Source of the DNA: Tubiluchus corallicola
Taxonomy: Eukaryota > Priapulida > Priapulimorpha > Priapulimorphida > Tubiluchidae
NCBI GenBank assembly: GCA_030141605.1
Contig: JAQGDQ010000103.1
Span: 478,001-542,000 of the forward strand
Direction: 5' to 3'
Length of the DNA stretch: 64,000 nt
The notes beneath the pieces are model-generated. The model did not search any database. It saw only the letters and a list, made by a program, of their open reading frames with translations, and had not been told where the DNA came from. The position numbers and the translations under genes are program-made. Below, one piece after another: positions 33,373-61,899 of the stretch (position 1 is the stretch's first letter; the number at the start of each line of letters is the position of its first letter).

Positions 33373-33877
33373 ACAAACAACACTAGGTAGAATGTTCACG
33401 CATTGTTGATTATAAGTGGATTCATTTTTGCTGGGCCTTTGCTAGTTGCACATTATTCTACTTAAAGCTATTTAAAAAGAATCCCATGTATAGTAGGAAC
33501 GTAACTTTCTGTAGCTTAACTGTAATGATCAACTTTAAAGCAAAGTGAGTCACTACTGTCAGCGCCTCATTAACTACGTAATAATCTAAATGCATTTGGT
33601 ATAAGAGTGTGGGCAGGAAGTAGATCCCTGGGAATACCTGTCTGGTGCGCGAAATGGTTGGAACAGGTTTTTCCCCATGTTATAGCAATTTCTAAAACGT
33701 TTTCGTACAGTACGAAACTGTGCACAGATAAATAGAGAAATTAGTACCAACAATTATGACTGTAACTCAATATGACGTCTAACACATTTATTATTGTATT
33801 TCAACATGTGTTTAACATTGTGCAATAGTTGCAAATAAGTAATTGCATCATGATATTTTAATAATTCGTTCTTTGCC

Positions 33878-36363
33878 TTTATTTATCTCTAGGAAGGAAC
33901 TACAATGAAGATCGACAAAATACAAAAATATGCTTTTCGTGAACTTCCTTTAGATAAAAAAAACCTTCAGTCTGATAGCTTAAAAACCCACATTTAAGAG
34001 CCAACAAAAAATAACTAGAACTTTTACAAGTTCGTGACATAGCGTCGAAGAGCACTGTGCCGTTTTTCAAGTCCGCGACGTTCATTAGGTGGGAATAGAA
34101 ATCTGATAAGAAGTAATAACATCATAAGATTAACATCATAAGATTATTGCAGATCTTATTATATAATACCATATCATATAAGGTTATGGTCTTATTATAT
34201 GTTATTATGTTATTATATCATATTATGGTTATTATATAAGACCATAAGAAATAATGCGATTTTCGCACACCTTATTATATAATACCAATAAATGTCATAT
34301 TAAAAAGACTCTCATTATTTAGGGGGGGGGGGGAATTTGATAAGAAACAACAACATCAACGAAGCAGTTAACATAGCCATGAAATTTATTTTGGCTGTTT
34401 TAGCTGTCTTGGCAGCTATTCCCAGCAGATCAAAACCTACAAACAAAAATAGGATGGATGTACCATGAGAGTCCGCCATGAGAGACAACAGCAGCAGAGG
34501 ATCATGCAGTATAAACAAGCACGGTCTATAACAAAAAGTCCCACAGAAGCCACACTGTTTGTGCAGTGAGAGATCACCACAAATTATGTACATACAGAAA
34601 ATTTTTGTTATTAATTCTTAGATAATTTTTAAGAATTTGGCTTTTATTGTATCTATGTTTAAATTGCCTTCAACACTTGCAGGACCGTGTTTTCCAATAG
34701 GCATATTTGTGTAAGAAGTTTGAGATAATGAAATTATAGGGTTTGGAATACGCAAATCAAACGGTACAATATCTGTGCAAAACTGTTGTGACACAAGGAG
34801 CAAAATCGTATTTATTATAAAACATTTGAGTGAGTGTTAAATGAGAATAGATTAGCTGTTTTCCATTTTCAAAAACTGAACTTGCGTTTTTTTCTTGAAG
34901 CGTCATATCGGTAATTTAACACAAGAAAATATGGTCTATGCTCGCGGACGGATTAACCATTAGGCTAATAAGGCTATAGTCTTAAGCCCTAAATTTTGAT
35001 CATCATAGTCGATGATCAATAGACAAAGATAATGATGTTTAATAAACAGGATAACAAAATTATTTAAACTGAACATGCTAAAGACAATCAGGTAATATAT
35101 GTTTTCCTTTTTTGTGCTTTGCTATTAAACACTTGAGTGATCATGCCTATATTGTACACAAAGCTTTTCACTGTAGACCCACACATTTGTACACAGGATA
35201 TTTCCCACAGAACATTTCGACTCAGGCAGTCTTGACTACATAGGCAACTAGGGCATGTCTGTTATTGGACACATAGGTAATTTGGGCACATGGATCATTT
35301 TGATAAGGTATTATGACGAAGTTTTACGCGCGAAACTATTAAATTTTAAACGTCTAAAAGTTAACAAAACGCCATTTTCTTTGGTGTAAGCTAAGCAGTG
35401 TTAGCTTTTTGATTTGAGAGCCATAGCTTCCTCGTTGCTTTCCGGCCGCTGCTACCCAGGCCACACGAATCGAAAAGCAAGGATGATCAGTGGTCGAATG
35501 ACTAAGTTGCTTTCATACATTGCTTGAATCGCATAATTCACAGCAATAAAGTTCATATATTCATGGACTTCTGGTTTGTAATGTTGGATTATAAGCAAAA
35601 TATAGGATGGTGTAGATAAAACGACAAATGCTAAAGAAATGAGTGCGGCGCCGACGCAGCGTTTAGTGGTGTATTCGTAACTGTAGTCATCATTGCTCTT
35701 TCTGATCAATTTGCTGATAATGGTGAACAACCACAGTACGAGAAGTGCTACGACCGGTAACACCAGGTTAACCAAAAATGGTGCAAATGACATTAGAGTC
35801 TGGGATACGTTTTCCCACACGCAAATTGTCTTTGTTTCGGAAGTGCTAATTTCGACAGTTTTCACTCCAAATAGTACAAAGCTGAACACGGCAGCACCAA
35901 TGATCCACAAAGCAAGCATGACCAGTGCATACCACCAGCGCAACGATGTTTTCCTGGTAAGGGCTACAAGCAGTTTATCTGCGACTAAAACAACGATGGA
36001 ATAATCAGAGACGAACGAATGAATGCAGTAGCCAATATAAATGGAAGCTTTGCATGTGGAGTCGCTGAATTGCCACAAATGTTCATTCAGGACGGTGCAT
36101 ACAAGTAGTGACAGAAACACAGTTGCAATCAAGTCGCATACGGCCATGTTTGTTACAATGATTCCTGTGTTAGTGAGAGTTTTCTTTGTCAAGATCCACA
36201 TAAAATGAACAATGATGACTGCAAGGTTTAAACAAATGCCAAGAACCGTTATGATGATCAAAATGGCGACATAAGCTATGTCAGTTTTACCCATCTTGTA
36301 CTCGTGATGAGGTGTGCTGAAATTGCTAAAGCTGATATTTACGTAATAATCTATCATCTTTCC
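33878..36363. repeat. Duplicated segment, copy 2 (2,486 bp)
   Basis: Homologue of 26546-29005 with scattered substitutions and small indels (for example an extra ATAAGATTAACATC around 34120-34140). No direct repeat is seen at its ends. On the minus strand its GPCR-side edge is preceded by TTTCAATTTCAGTTGATAG, which resembles a splice acceptor, so copy 2 may be the ancestral locus. Confidence 0.9.
35452..36357 (-). CDS. Divergent rhodopsin-like GPCR, copy 2 (C-terminally truncated)
   Basis: Near-identical paralogue of the receptor at 28031-28999. A TAC-to-TAG change right after FRFVWPG removes the last 17 residues of the cytoplasmic tail; the lost codons remain open downstream to the old stop near 35402. 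Extracellular loop 2 is also changed: several residues are missing or substituted around FGVKTVEISTSETKTICVWE, though the disulfide Cys remains. All seven helices and the same unusual ADK, LSTP and VIRPL motifs are present. It may still fold as a receptor, or be an early pseudogene. Confidence 0.75.
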   Translation of the reverse strand: MIDYYVNISFSNFSTPHHEYKMGKTDIAYVAILIIITVLGICLNLAVIIVHFMWILTKKTLTNTGIIVTNMAVCDLIATVFLSLLVCTVLNEHLWQFSDSTCKASIYIGYCIHSFVSDYSIVVLVADKLLVALTRKTSLRWWYALVMLALWIIGAAVFSFVLFGVKTVEISTSETKTICVWENVSQTLMSFAPFLVNLVLPVVALLVLWLFTIISKLIRKSNDDYSYEYTTKRCVGAALISLAFVVLSTPSYILLIIQHYKPEVHEYMNFIAVNYAIQAMYESNLVIRPLIILAFRFVWPG

Positions 36364-36676
36364 TATCAACTGAAATTGAAACTATTATACTTCTATAAAA
36401 TTTAGAAACTTCTTTCAGATAGCTGCAGCGGATTTTTGACCAACACGTTCTAGCACCACACACTAAACACCGTTAACTGAAGTGACAGAGAGCAAGAACA
36501 GATGTTTATGGGAAGTCTGGCGATGTTGGATGTTGCGTATCATGTTGCAGATAATTGACGCCCTGGAAGTTACTATCCCACCGAGGGTAACGAAGCCTCA
36601 CTGCAGGAATGCAGATCTGAGAAATTAAGTAAGCAGAATCTTCTTGATTTATCCACGGTTAATAATTATTTATTTA

Positions 36677-36786
<110 letters not shown>

Positions 36787-36824
36787 TCTCCAGTTTCAAG
36801 GTGTGAAGTTTATTCAGCAAATGA

Positions 36825-37613
36825 TTATTTAGTACAGTTTGACCGAATTACAATCCAGTATTCAATTATTGGCTTTACAAATACTTTATAAAAAATGGCC
36901 AAATTATACGTTTTGAAGTTGAGTAAATAAAATGAAAGAAGTATTTTATTGACTTTTTGTTTAATATAATTTACATGGAAGTTCCAGTTAAGCGCGGAAT
37001 CGAATATTAATCCTGTATTGACGACTTCAACTTCAGAATTACCGAAAAAACGAGACCATTTAGCACGGAGAGTAATCTTTTGCGTGAACATAAAATTGAC
37101 TTTGTTTTTTAGATATTTATTGTAACTCCCCAAATAGAACACCAGTTTTTAATTTCGTGTAAATCTCGTTTTAAACTTTCAACGCTAAAACGCATACTGG
37201 TAGTTGGACGGAGTAAAGTTGTATTGTCAGCTGTCGCGAGTGACTGTCGAGGAACTATTTTGGGACGCGTAACAACATAGTGGTAAGTCATTTAAGCAGA
37301 AAGCGTGTGAAGAACACGACTTTGGCATTGCTTTCGTCTTTATTTTTGTTATATTTTGTGTCTTATAGACGAATAAACTTTCTTTTATCGTTAAATCTTG
37401 AGTTACCTTAATTTCTGGGAACTAAAACAATCTACAGATCAAATAAGATAATAGGAAGCGTGGACGCCATGAAAGAAAACTAAACAAACGCTTTCCTACC
37501 TCAGCAAACAAGTGCACTATATTTTCCAAGTTGTCAGCAGTGTCATTAATAAATACTAAAAAAGTAATGGTCCTAAAATGGACTGACTTAAAATGGTCCA
37601 CTGACTTATTCAC
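36825..37613 (-). mobile_element. LINE reverse transcriptase fragment (Jockey/CR1-like), split by an insertion
   Basis: In minus orientation 37613-37506 reads ITFLVFINDTADNLENIVHL (palm, GPLLFxxxINDL-like). The catalytic box is cut in two, and its second half resumes at 37231 with DNTTLLRPTT, ESLKRDLHEIKNWCSIWGVT and, after a frameshift, NTGLIFDSALNWNFHVNYIK then FVKPIIEY. This order (palm, FADD box, thumb) is that of LINE reverse transcriptases. The FADD box reads FADN once the insertion 37232-37500 is discounted. Degenerate and inactive. Confidence 0.8.
37232..37500 (+). mobile_element. 269-bp insertion within the LINE, LTR-like
   Basis: Bordered by TCAGC at 37227-37231 and again at 37501-37505, a 5-bp target-site duplication. 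The plus strand starts TGTCGCGAGTGACTG and contains AGACGAATAAACTT (poly-A-signal-like) and AATCTACA, then GGAAGCGTGGACGCCATG. This is reminiscent of the end of an LTR followed by a leader. There are no terminal inverted repeats, arguing against a DNA transposon. A solo LTR or truncated LTR element is the best guess. Confidence 0.6.
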
Positions 37614-37879
37614 CTGTTTATGTTGCAGTGAATTAGGCCTATAGATTTATCTTTTGTTAGTTTACCAATAATAATGCGCAATCAATTAAAAAGCGTCATA
37701 TAAATATATATAAATATTATAAATTATAATAAAAATATAACAAATCTGTTGATTTGTATAAAATTTGGATTTTGATATTGCTTGCATGTTTTAATGAAAG
37801 TCAATCTGGTCTACATAAATCTGAGACGTAGAAATACATAAATCTATTGAATGCGCACAACTGTGTTTCCTTCACATCT

Positions 37880-38400
37880 TTAAAGCTAAACCGGACCCAA
37901 TTTTAAACTGTAGGTAAAAACAATCTAATCTTTAAAACTTTGAAAGGAAACACACTATTTCTTCAAAAATGACTTACGTGAGAGAATTATTACTACACAA
38001 ACACATTTTCACGTTCGTGCCACTATTTCTTCGCTGTTATATGCATTTCGCCATTCACTAGTTAGACGGGTACTAGCATCTGCATTTTGGGAACGCATTG
38101 CACAAAAAACGGGTGCTGTACCTCTCAGTTCAGCTGCATTATTTTGTGACGAACTACACACGTTCGACAGCTCATGCTTGAACACAGCGGTAAATTTGAA
38201 ATTTGAATTTTTATCTTAAATCTTGTGTAGTTTTAGTGCAACACGTCGAATATCTTACAGTAGCACTGTACTTCAATTTTCGCTTTCGCAAACACCTGCA
38301 ACACGCTCATGGAATATTTTTGTTGTTGAAAATTACATTGGTTTGTGATGTCATCAGTAATTGGGTTCGCCCGCTGTTAATTTAGTTTTGCAGTATTAAT
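37880..38400 (+). repeat. Dispersed repeat R2, longest copy
   Basis: Runs from AAACCGGACCCAATTTTAAA through TTCGCCATTCACTAGTTAGA and CTCTCAGTTCAG to TTTGTGATGTCATCAGTAAT. It joins the 5' part seen at 23200 with the 3' part seen at 10020-10430, and so defines the element at about 520 bp. No coding frame. Confidence 0.7.
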
Positions 38401-38562
38401 TGTGTTAAAATGTATCCTGGAGTGTATTTGCAAGTTTATAGGAACTACTTTTTTATTTATTATTTTTATGTACACTTATTTTGTACATTAAAAATACATA
38501 ACATTAGAAAAAAAACTGAAAACAATCAGCTACTGCCACGCTTACCACGTACGAAGTACCTA

Positions 38563-38583
38563 CATATATATATATATATATAT
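38563..38583 (+). repeat. (TA)n microsatellite
   Basis: Short pure TA run. Confidence 0.8.
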
Positions 38584-38699
38584 AATGTTGTATTGTATTT
38601 TATTATATTGTATTGTCTGTCACTTGTCTTCGTCATAAGTAATACTATTACATATGTATATTATACATATTAACAATTATGATAATAATATATAATGCA

Positions 38700-41250
38700 T
38701 ATATATTGCAGTTAACATACGTAGATAAGTGTCATATCTACCAGTAAAATGATTATGTATATCCATTTCAAATTAACGGATATTTGCAAAAGTGTTACAT
38801 GCATTTAAAAGTAAAATAATACAAACGACATCAATCACAGTAAACATTTCAATGTAAAACAAATACACCTATTACAAACGAGGAACGTGTACTGTAACAG
38901 AATGTCTCATTGATCTCTTACTTTTACCCTTAGCGCCTGCTTTTGCAAATTAAAAGAAAATACTTTCTATGGAAGCGTAGCTTTAGACCTATTTTGTAAG
39001 TTTGAAAGTTTGAATTAAAAAATACCACAATTAAAAACAAGGAAAAAAGAAAGAATGGACACAATGTTTCAAACTACTTTTGCAGTTCTTCAAGTGAAAA
39101 ACAAAAAAAGAAAAAAATCACCTGAAGAAGAACTACCGTGGTGATTTGAAACATTTAATTTTCTTTCTTTTCTTCTTTTTTGTGGGATTTTTTTATTCAT
39201 AGTTATTATTCTTGTCATTTAATCAAAATAGGTTTCTTGCAGTTAGTTACCAGACCTACTTAGATCTAATAAAAATCTAATAATAGGCTCCGTTGAAGCG
39301 AAGACTACTAGTAATGGTAATAAATTTCCGTTCTATAGTGAAAATCAACGCGTTTTCGCTAAAAATTCTCAAAGATTGAAATTCTCTTGGTTGGATGGGA
39401 ATATATCGAGTGGCGCAGAAAATGTGCGGTAGCTTAGACCACAATATTATTTGAAGCGATTGCCCAACAAAATTAAAAATTCGCAGTGTGATACTAAAGT
39501 ACAGTAACTTTTTCCTGTGAAAAGTACAAGGTTATAGCTTTAGCGGATTTTAAGTTATGGTAGAAAAACTTTTGCATGTTAAAAAATTAAATGCCGAAAC
39601 AATATCAGCTAGTCTCTAGTGAAAAACAACCACTTTCAGTGACGTATAAAACACTCACTACACGGCAGCAATCAATGAAATAAAATCAGCCCGTTTACAT
39701 TGTGATCTTCACCGTGGAAAATAAATCATTGATAAAGATTTGTTGCCAAGAAAAAATGGAACTTAATCCTGTGATCTACGCACTGTGTACGATGGCCGGA
39801 CAGAGCCGTTTGATGCAGGGGAACTAAAGCCAAAACGTGCAAAGTGCTGGGATCAAGTACACCTTAAAGAAGTGAGAAACTATGTCAGCCATTGGGAGAA
39901 ATGCCTTCGTCTAGTTTGGAGTGAAAATGGTGAACGTATAGGACATAACAATAGTAACGCAACGTTTATTCCGACAATTATTCCTCTGATTTAAAACTTA
40001 TGTATCTTTGGAAATGTTTAAGGAATAACTTTTTAGCGTTTATACGGTAATTTTTAAGCGGTTTTGTCATTTCTTTCTTACAATATCGGCATAGTTTTTC
40101 GTCGCCTTATATAATTTATGTGATACTCTGTACATCAGCTTTGCTTCAAACAGAAAGGCCAAACAGACGCTACCCGTTCTTATTCTTAAAATGCTTGTAA
40201 GATATAGTTCTGTTTTTCTGGGTGTGCTGGCTCTAATCTCATATTTTCACTTCTGAGTGAAATCTTGACACAGCTGTTACTTTGTGTGGCCATTGGTTCT
40301 GATTAAAACAATCTGTTAAATAATGAACTTTTTGTATTCAGGTAATATACATTATAAAACTGAATGAACGGTTTGCTACCCTCTCTACCAACATAAAATC
40401 ATTCTGCAAGAAGCAAGTATGAATGCTTCACCCGGCTTCCCAGCTTAAGCAAATAACCCACATGGTGTTCCCCACAGTCTCAGATCTCAAAAAGCAGCAC
40501 GGTAATTGCATTGTCCGTCATTTTGTGTTAAGCAGCAATAACAACTTTTTGTTTAGAATTCTCACAGAACCTAGTATTTGTGGGCAGAATATAATTACTA
40601 CAATTTAAATTTTTGATCCTAAATGTGTATATTAAGTACATTGCAGCAATCCAGATACAAAAAACGATACAATCCAGATGCTTAAAACAGTTATGTCTGT
40701 AAATAGCTTTATTTGTATAAACATCAAACAATACTCATCTGTTCTTGTCAAAACATTTATTTATCCGTATTATACTATTCTGCGCTGTACTAAACAAATA
40801 ATCACTTAAAATAAGTCTAAAGAAATACTTTACTGCGGGTGACGTAACAGAACTGTTTGCATAAGTACTAAAAGAGGGTTATTGGAACATTACATCATTA
40901 ATGAGCCATTTGATCTCTAACAATCGTTAACACCGAAATGTTGTATCAATGGAAGCGTCATTTGATGAGGCAATTATGTGCTGCCATCTGTGTCAAAAAT
41001 GAAATTCACTTTTCAGCAAGTCAGCACACGCAGCGCTTCACTGTGATTCTTTCAGTCAAGAACCACCTTCTGCGTACTAATAATTATAAAAATCGAGAAT
41101 ATTACACATATAAAATGATAAATTAATTTGATATTTTCAAGAGAAAAATGAGTAAGTTTATCAACATTAGGCGTCCATAAACCAGTCTACCTGGACGGCT
41201 GGACCTCCTGTTATTTTCTTAATCTGAATATGTTTGCAAGTTGATTCTAG
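38700..41250. other. AT-rich intergenic DNA without recognised features
   Basis: Several short open frames (for example 39785-39994) have no motif, signal or splice-supported extension. Confidence 0.4.
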
Positions 41251-41765
41251 GCAGTTCCTCCTTCTTGTAGAATGCGTACACGTTTAGACCTACTAAAAAT
41301 ATGGCCTAAATATCTACGCACTATAGGCCATATTTTTAATATGGCTCACCATGTACCTCTATGTTCATCACCTTCGGTGTCTCGAAACGTGTCCTCTGCA
41401 TCGTGGCGACGAACAGCTTGTAGCGACCAAAACGTATTCCAATATTATTATTAAGAAGTGCTTTATACGAGTAATGCCCGGGCTATTACTATTATTTCTA
41501 GCACAATCAAAGCAGACTAATTATACAGAATTTTAACAGAAATTATACAGGTTTTAAGCCTATAGAGGCTTCGCGATTACACCTATAATTCTAGGACAGT
41601 CTATAAAATTTAGCAACGGCTACCAAAATAAAGGCCTGGCAAAAAAAGTTGCCAGGTTTTTTCTTACATTTCTAGTGACCGTTTATATTAGTCATTATAT
41701 TAGGTACAATGATTCTGTTGCGTGTTATAATACATGTAAAAGCCAAATATAATAATAGTTATATT

Positions 41766-42005
41766 TTATCATTGTTACAACCCTCTACACAAAATGAAAA
41801 CGATAAGCACTTAAATGCCTGACGTATGGCGGAACTTTATTATTGTTACAACAATGAATAACGCTCTGCACAAAAAACACTAAGCACTTTTAGTACCTGT
41901 CGCATGGTGGAACTTTGTTACAACAATGAACTGCACAAAAAACAGTAAGCAGATACCTGTTGTATGGTGGAATTTTAGCATTGCTACAACAATGAACTAC
42001 TCTTT
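41766..42005 (+). repeat. Tandem repeat, three diverged ~80-bp units
   Basis: Each unit has TGTTACAACAATGAA or a close variant, then CTGCACAAAAAACA(C/G)TAAGCA, an ACCTGTCGCATGGTGGAA-like block and a TTT(A/G) link. Confidence 0.6.
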
Positions 42006-44139
42006 ACTAGAAAAAACTTACTACTTTAATTTTAGTTTTCAATGACACACAAAGATATCGCTAGCTACCGTATCACAGAGTATAAGCAAAATTAGCTGTG
42101 AAGACTACAGTACAAAAATTCAGCGCGAACTACGTCTAAAGTCGAAAGATTCCTTCCACTGCTTTTTGTTGGATCACTCGATGATGCGCCTACACGTAGA
42201 GATTTCTCTTGCCATGTTACCTGATGCAGTTGCCGATGGAGACTGAGCAAAAGTAGTTCACCGACTGTGCGTGAATGTAACGTATATTATTCTTTATGAG
42301 TGAACGCATGGTGTTTCGGCACGGTTAGCACTGTGTTCCGGGGTTCACTAGGACAGTATTGTAACGGCTAGGCATGCAATGGACAATGCATTGCGTCTAG
42401 GCCATTAGCGGTCGTTGCCCCACTTACCCAGGTTCTAGCAGCATTCAGCTTTGCAAGATCGATGCGTTCAAGCTTTTGCAAAAGCCCAAATTTGCTTTGA
42501 AAATTCGTGTGACAACCATTACGCAAATAAAACGCATTTTAATTGCGGTTATTTTGAACGTGTAATTTATCACAGCAGCCTAGGTGGTTTAACGCCTGCA
42601 TTACCTAGTTACGAACAAAAACAGAGAAACACCAGCGTCTAGTTAAGAAAATTTACATTATAAAGTTTATTGTAGACAACTTCCATTGCAAGGACAAAAT
42701 GAAGAAAAAACAATGACAACAAAAACAAAGAATCAAAACAAAAACAACAAAAATAATTTTCACTTTTACGAAACATAATTATAGACCAATGAATCATAGA
42801 CCATAAGTACAAAAGTGCATTTTCCACATTCTGTATGTGTTCATAATACTGGCGATTCTACTAAGCTATCTACTAATTATGTACATTAATCCTATTAATT
42901 AAGAACTAGTTAAGTTAGTTATTTTACATTAATAAAGGTAGGCCATATTGTTTATAGTGTACCACAGGTTGTTTGGCCATATTTCTGGACGTTATCATGA
43001 CAGGGCACGTATACATATGACACATTCAATATTGGAAAACACTTTCCAACAAACATAATAATTAAGCCTTAATCACACTGATCCATTATGTTATTCTTTC
43101 TCATTATTAACATAATGTATGGAAACATGGGTTTTTAAACCACTATATTAGTCTTCATAGTTTATCTACTTGTTTGATAGCTTGAAGTAACTTTTAGTCA
43201 ACAAATCAAATCAAACGGGTGGCGCATTATGCAAATTAGGTTGCTTGATAAATTTAGTTGCAGTGACGACTCGAAGTTCAAGTTTCTTTTACCTGAAATT
43301 ACAGACTGTTAGCAAAATTTGACGAGAACTGAAATTGTAGTTGGCAAAACAGTTTTAAAATTAGTTACAGAAGTTCAGCGCTTCTTAATAGGGACTGGCA
43401 GACAAAAATGATTCACAAAGTTTACGTTTGGATTCGAACTCGGAAGTAAACTGCTAATGCTTTCACAAAACAATTTAAGCAAACGTTAATGCAACAGTCT
43501 TACTAATTAAGACGCACGAAACTTCTACACATAATTAGGAACGTAATTACGTAATTAGGTACGACCTGGCTACACAATTACACACATGTGTAAAAGTCCA
43601 ATTACTGACAGCTTGAAGCGTTTGTTCTTATTCTCAGTGTATGGTCTGTTTTTTGCTTTTTGATCATTTCAATCTACATTCAATAAATGGAAATAGTTTT
43701 TCGTATAATTAAATCCACAAGACATTAACTGAACAACGAAGTATTGCACAAATGTGATTGCATCAAAATGTAATTATAGTCACCTCAGTGAATATTTTTA
43801 AGACCAGTTCACTTAGAAAAGTAGGCCATTTATCAGTGGTTGGTTTGATGCAGAAAGTGTTTCACGCGCTATCAGTGCGCATGTGTAGACAAATTCTATG
43901 GAAATATCTTTTTAGAATTTATTGTATCTGTTGCCTAATTGAAAAAAATTGCAAAAATGATCAAGCACCAGTCGCCGCACCCAAATTCACCTTCTGCATC
44001 AAGAAAATTGATTTACTTTAACGTTTAATTTGGAAAACAACTCTTGACTGACTGATTTCGATGTAGTTTTACTGTTACAAACAGTTTACTTTTGACGTAT
44101 TTACACAATTTGTAACTTCATCATAGGCCATTTGCAAAC
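42006..44139. other. Intergenic DNA, mostly featureless
   Basis: Contains a short segment (about 42180-42240: GCGCCTACACGTAGAGATTT) resembling one end of the MITE at 63724. It also holds a tRNA-like B-box remnant on the minus strand near 43430 (GAGTTCGAATCC). No supported gene. Confidence 0.4.
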
Positions 44140-44145
44140 TTTATT
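44140..44145 (-). promoter_or_regulatory. Putative polyadenylation signal of the ZP-domain gene
   Basis: AATAAA on the minus strand, 50 bp past the stop codon at 44195, a typical distance for a very short 3' UTR. Confidence 0.5.
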
Positions 44146-44194
44146 ATCAGGCATGTTTATAGTTTAGTTTATACAGTGTTTGTGATCAAAGCTG

Positions 44195-60913
<16,719 letters not shown>

Positions 60914-61738
60914 GGTGAAGTATCTTCAGCTTTGCAGCCAGAATGGACCACGTCAACTAATTAGTTTTATTGTTTCCTGGAACAAAACAAAAAACAAAAG
61001 TCAGTTATGTTAGTCAACAAAAACACTTAAGTGATGTAACAAACTTTTAAACAAAATGGTATCAAACTTTTGCACATTTACGCAATGTCTATAGTTTAGC
61101 GTATGACGCTTGGACTGTTGGCCAAATCTTTGGTTCAAGAAACAGCACACATTCTTTGTTCTTTGGACCAAAATCTGACATACTAACAAGGAAATTTTCC
61201 TCAATTGTATGATAGAATCAGCGAATTAAAAAAATCCCACACAATAAAATTAAAAAGATACGACATTTCAGTTCAATACCGTGTGCTACCTTTAGATGGA
61301 AGGAAAAATGAAGAGGACACAAACATCGTCTGTCGCACTTCTGTATTAAGAATAATCTACTCTATCAGATGTTGCATTACCAGTGGTGTCTTATTCCGTT
61401 AAAATAAGCCTCTTTCACATGAAGGCTATACGAAACAGCTCAAAAACACTTTCCCTGGCAGTTACTTGTCCATCTGCTTACTAGGTTCATTATCGCTTAA
61501 CTTCAGTCGCTATAATTGCACCATGCCAATAATACCACTCAGCTAATTATAATTATCCATTAAGTCTGGTTGAAGTGAAATTCGCCCTTTAATAAGTTGG
61601 TGTTAGGCTCATTTTTTCAACAGTCTCGTCTGTGTAAAACATTTAACATGAACCCTAAATTCAAATCAAAACGTTACAGTTGTGAGTTTTGAAATAGTTC
61701 TCTTTGCATTATCTTTTGTCTGTCTATGCTCCGGGACA

Positions 61739-61804
61739 ATGGGTCAACAAATTTCTGCCCTTGGAGAATTTCCCAGAACGCTTGTGTTGGAGTTGGCTAA
61801 AAAG
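61739..61804 (+). CDS. Possible first exon of an N-myristoylated protein (unrecognised)
   Basis: ATG in good context (GACAATGG), then 22 codons MGQQISALGEFPRTLVLELA-KK up to AAAAAG/GTAAAT. Gly2 with a Ser at position 6 fits the N-myristoylation rule. No following exon could be identified in the remaining 2.2 kb, so the gene, if real, runs off the right edge. I do not recognise the family, and chance is a real alternative. Confidence 0.3.
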
Positions 61805-61899
61805 GTAAATTTAGGAGCAGGTGGTACCAAGTCACTGTGATGCGCTCTGTTTTGTCTATGTAAACAATAATAATTAGACACTGTTATATTGTACCAGTA

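Noticed and set aside
39785-39994. 69-codon frame starting MYDGRTEPFDAGELKPKR
   Set aside because: No recognisable domain, no supporting splice joins and no conserved neighbour.
41637-41665. CCTGGCAAAAAAAGTTGCCAGG hairpin followed by T-run, resembling a bacterial terminator
   Set aside because: The context is eukaryotic; most likely a chance small palindrome.
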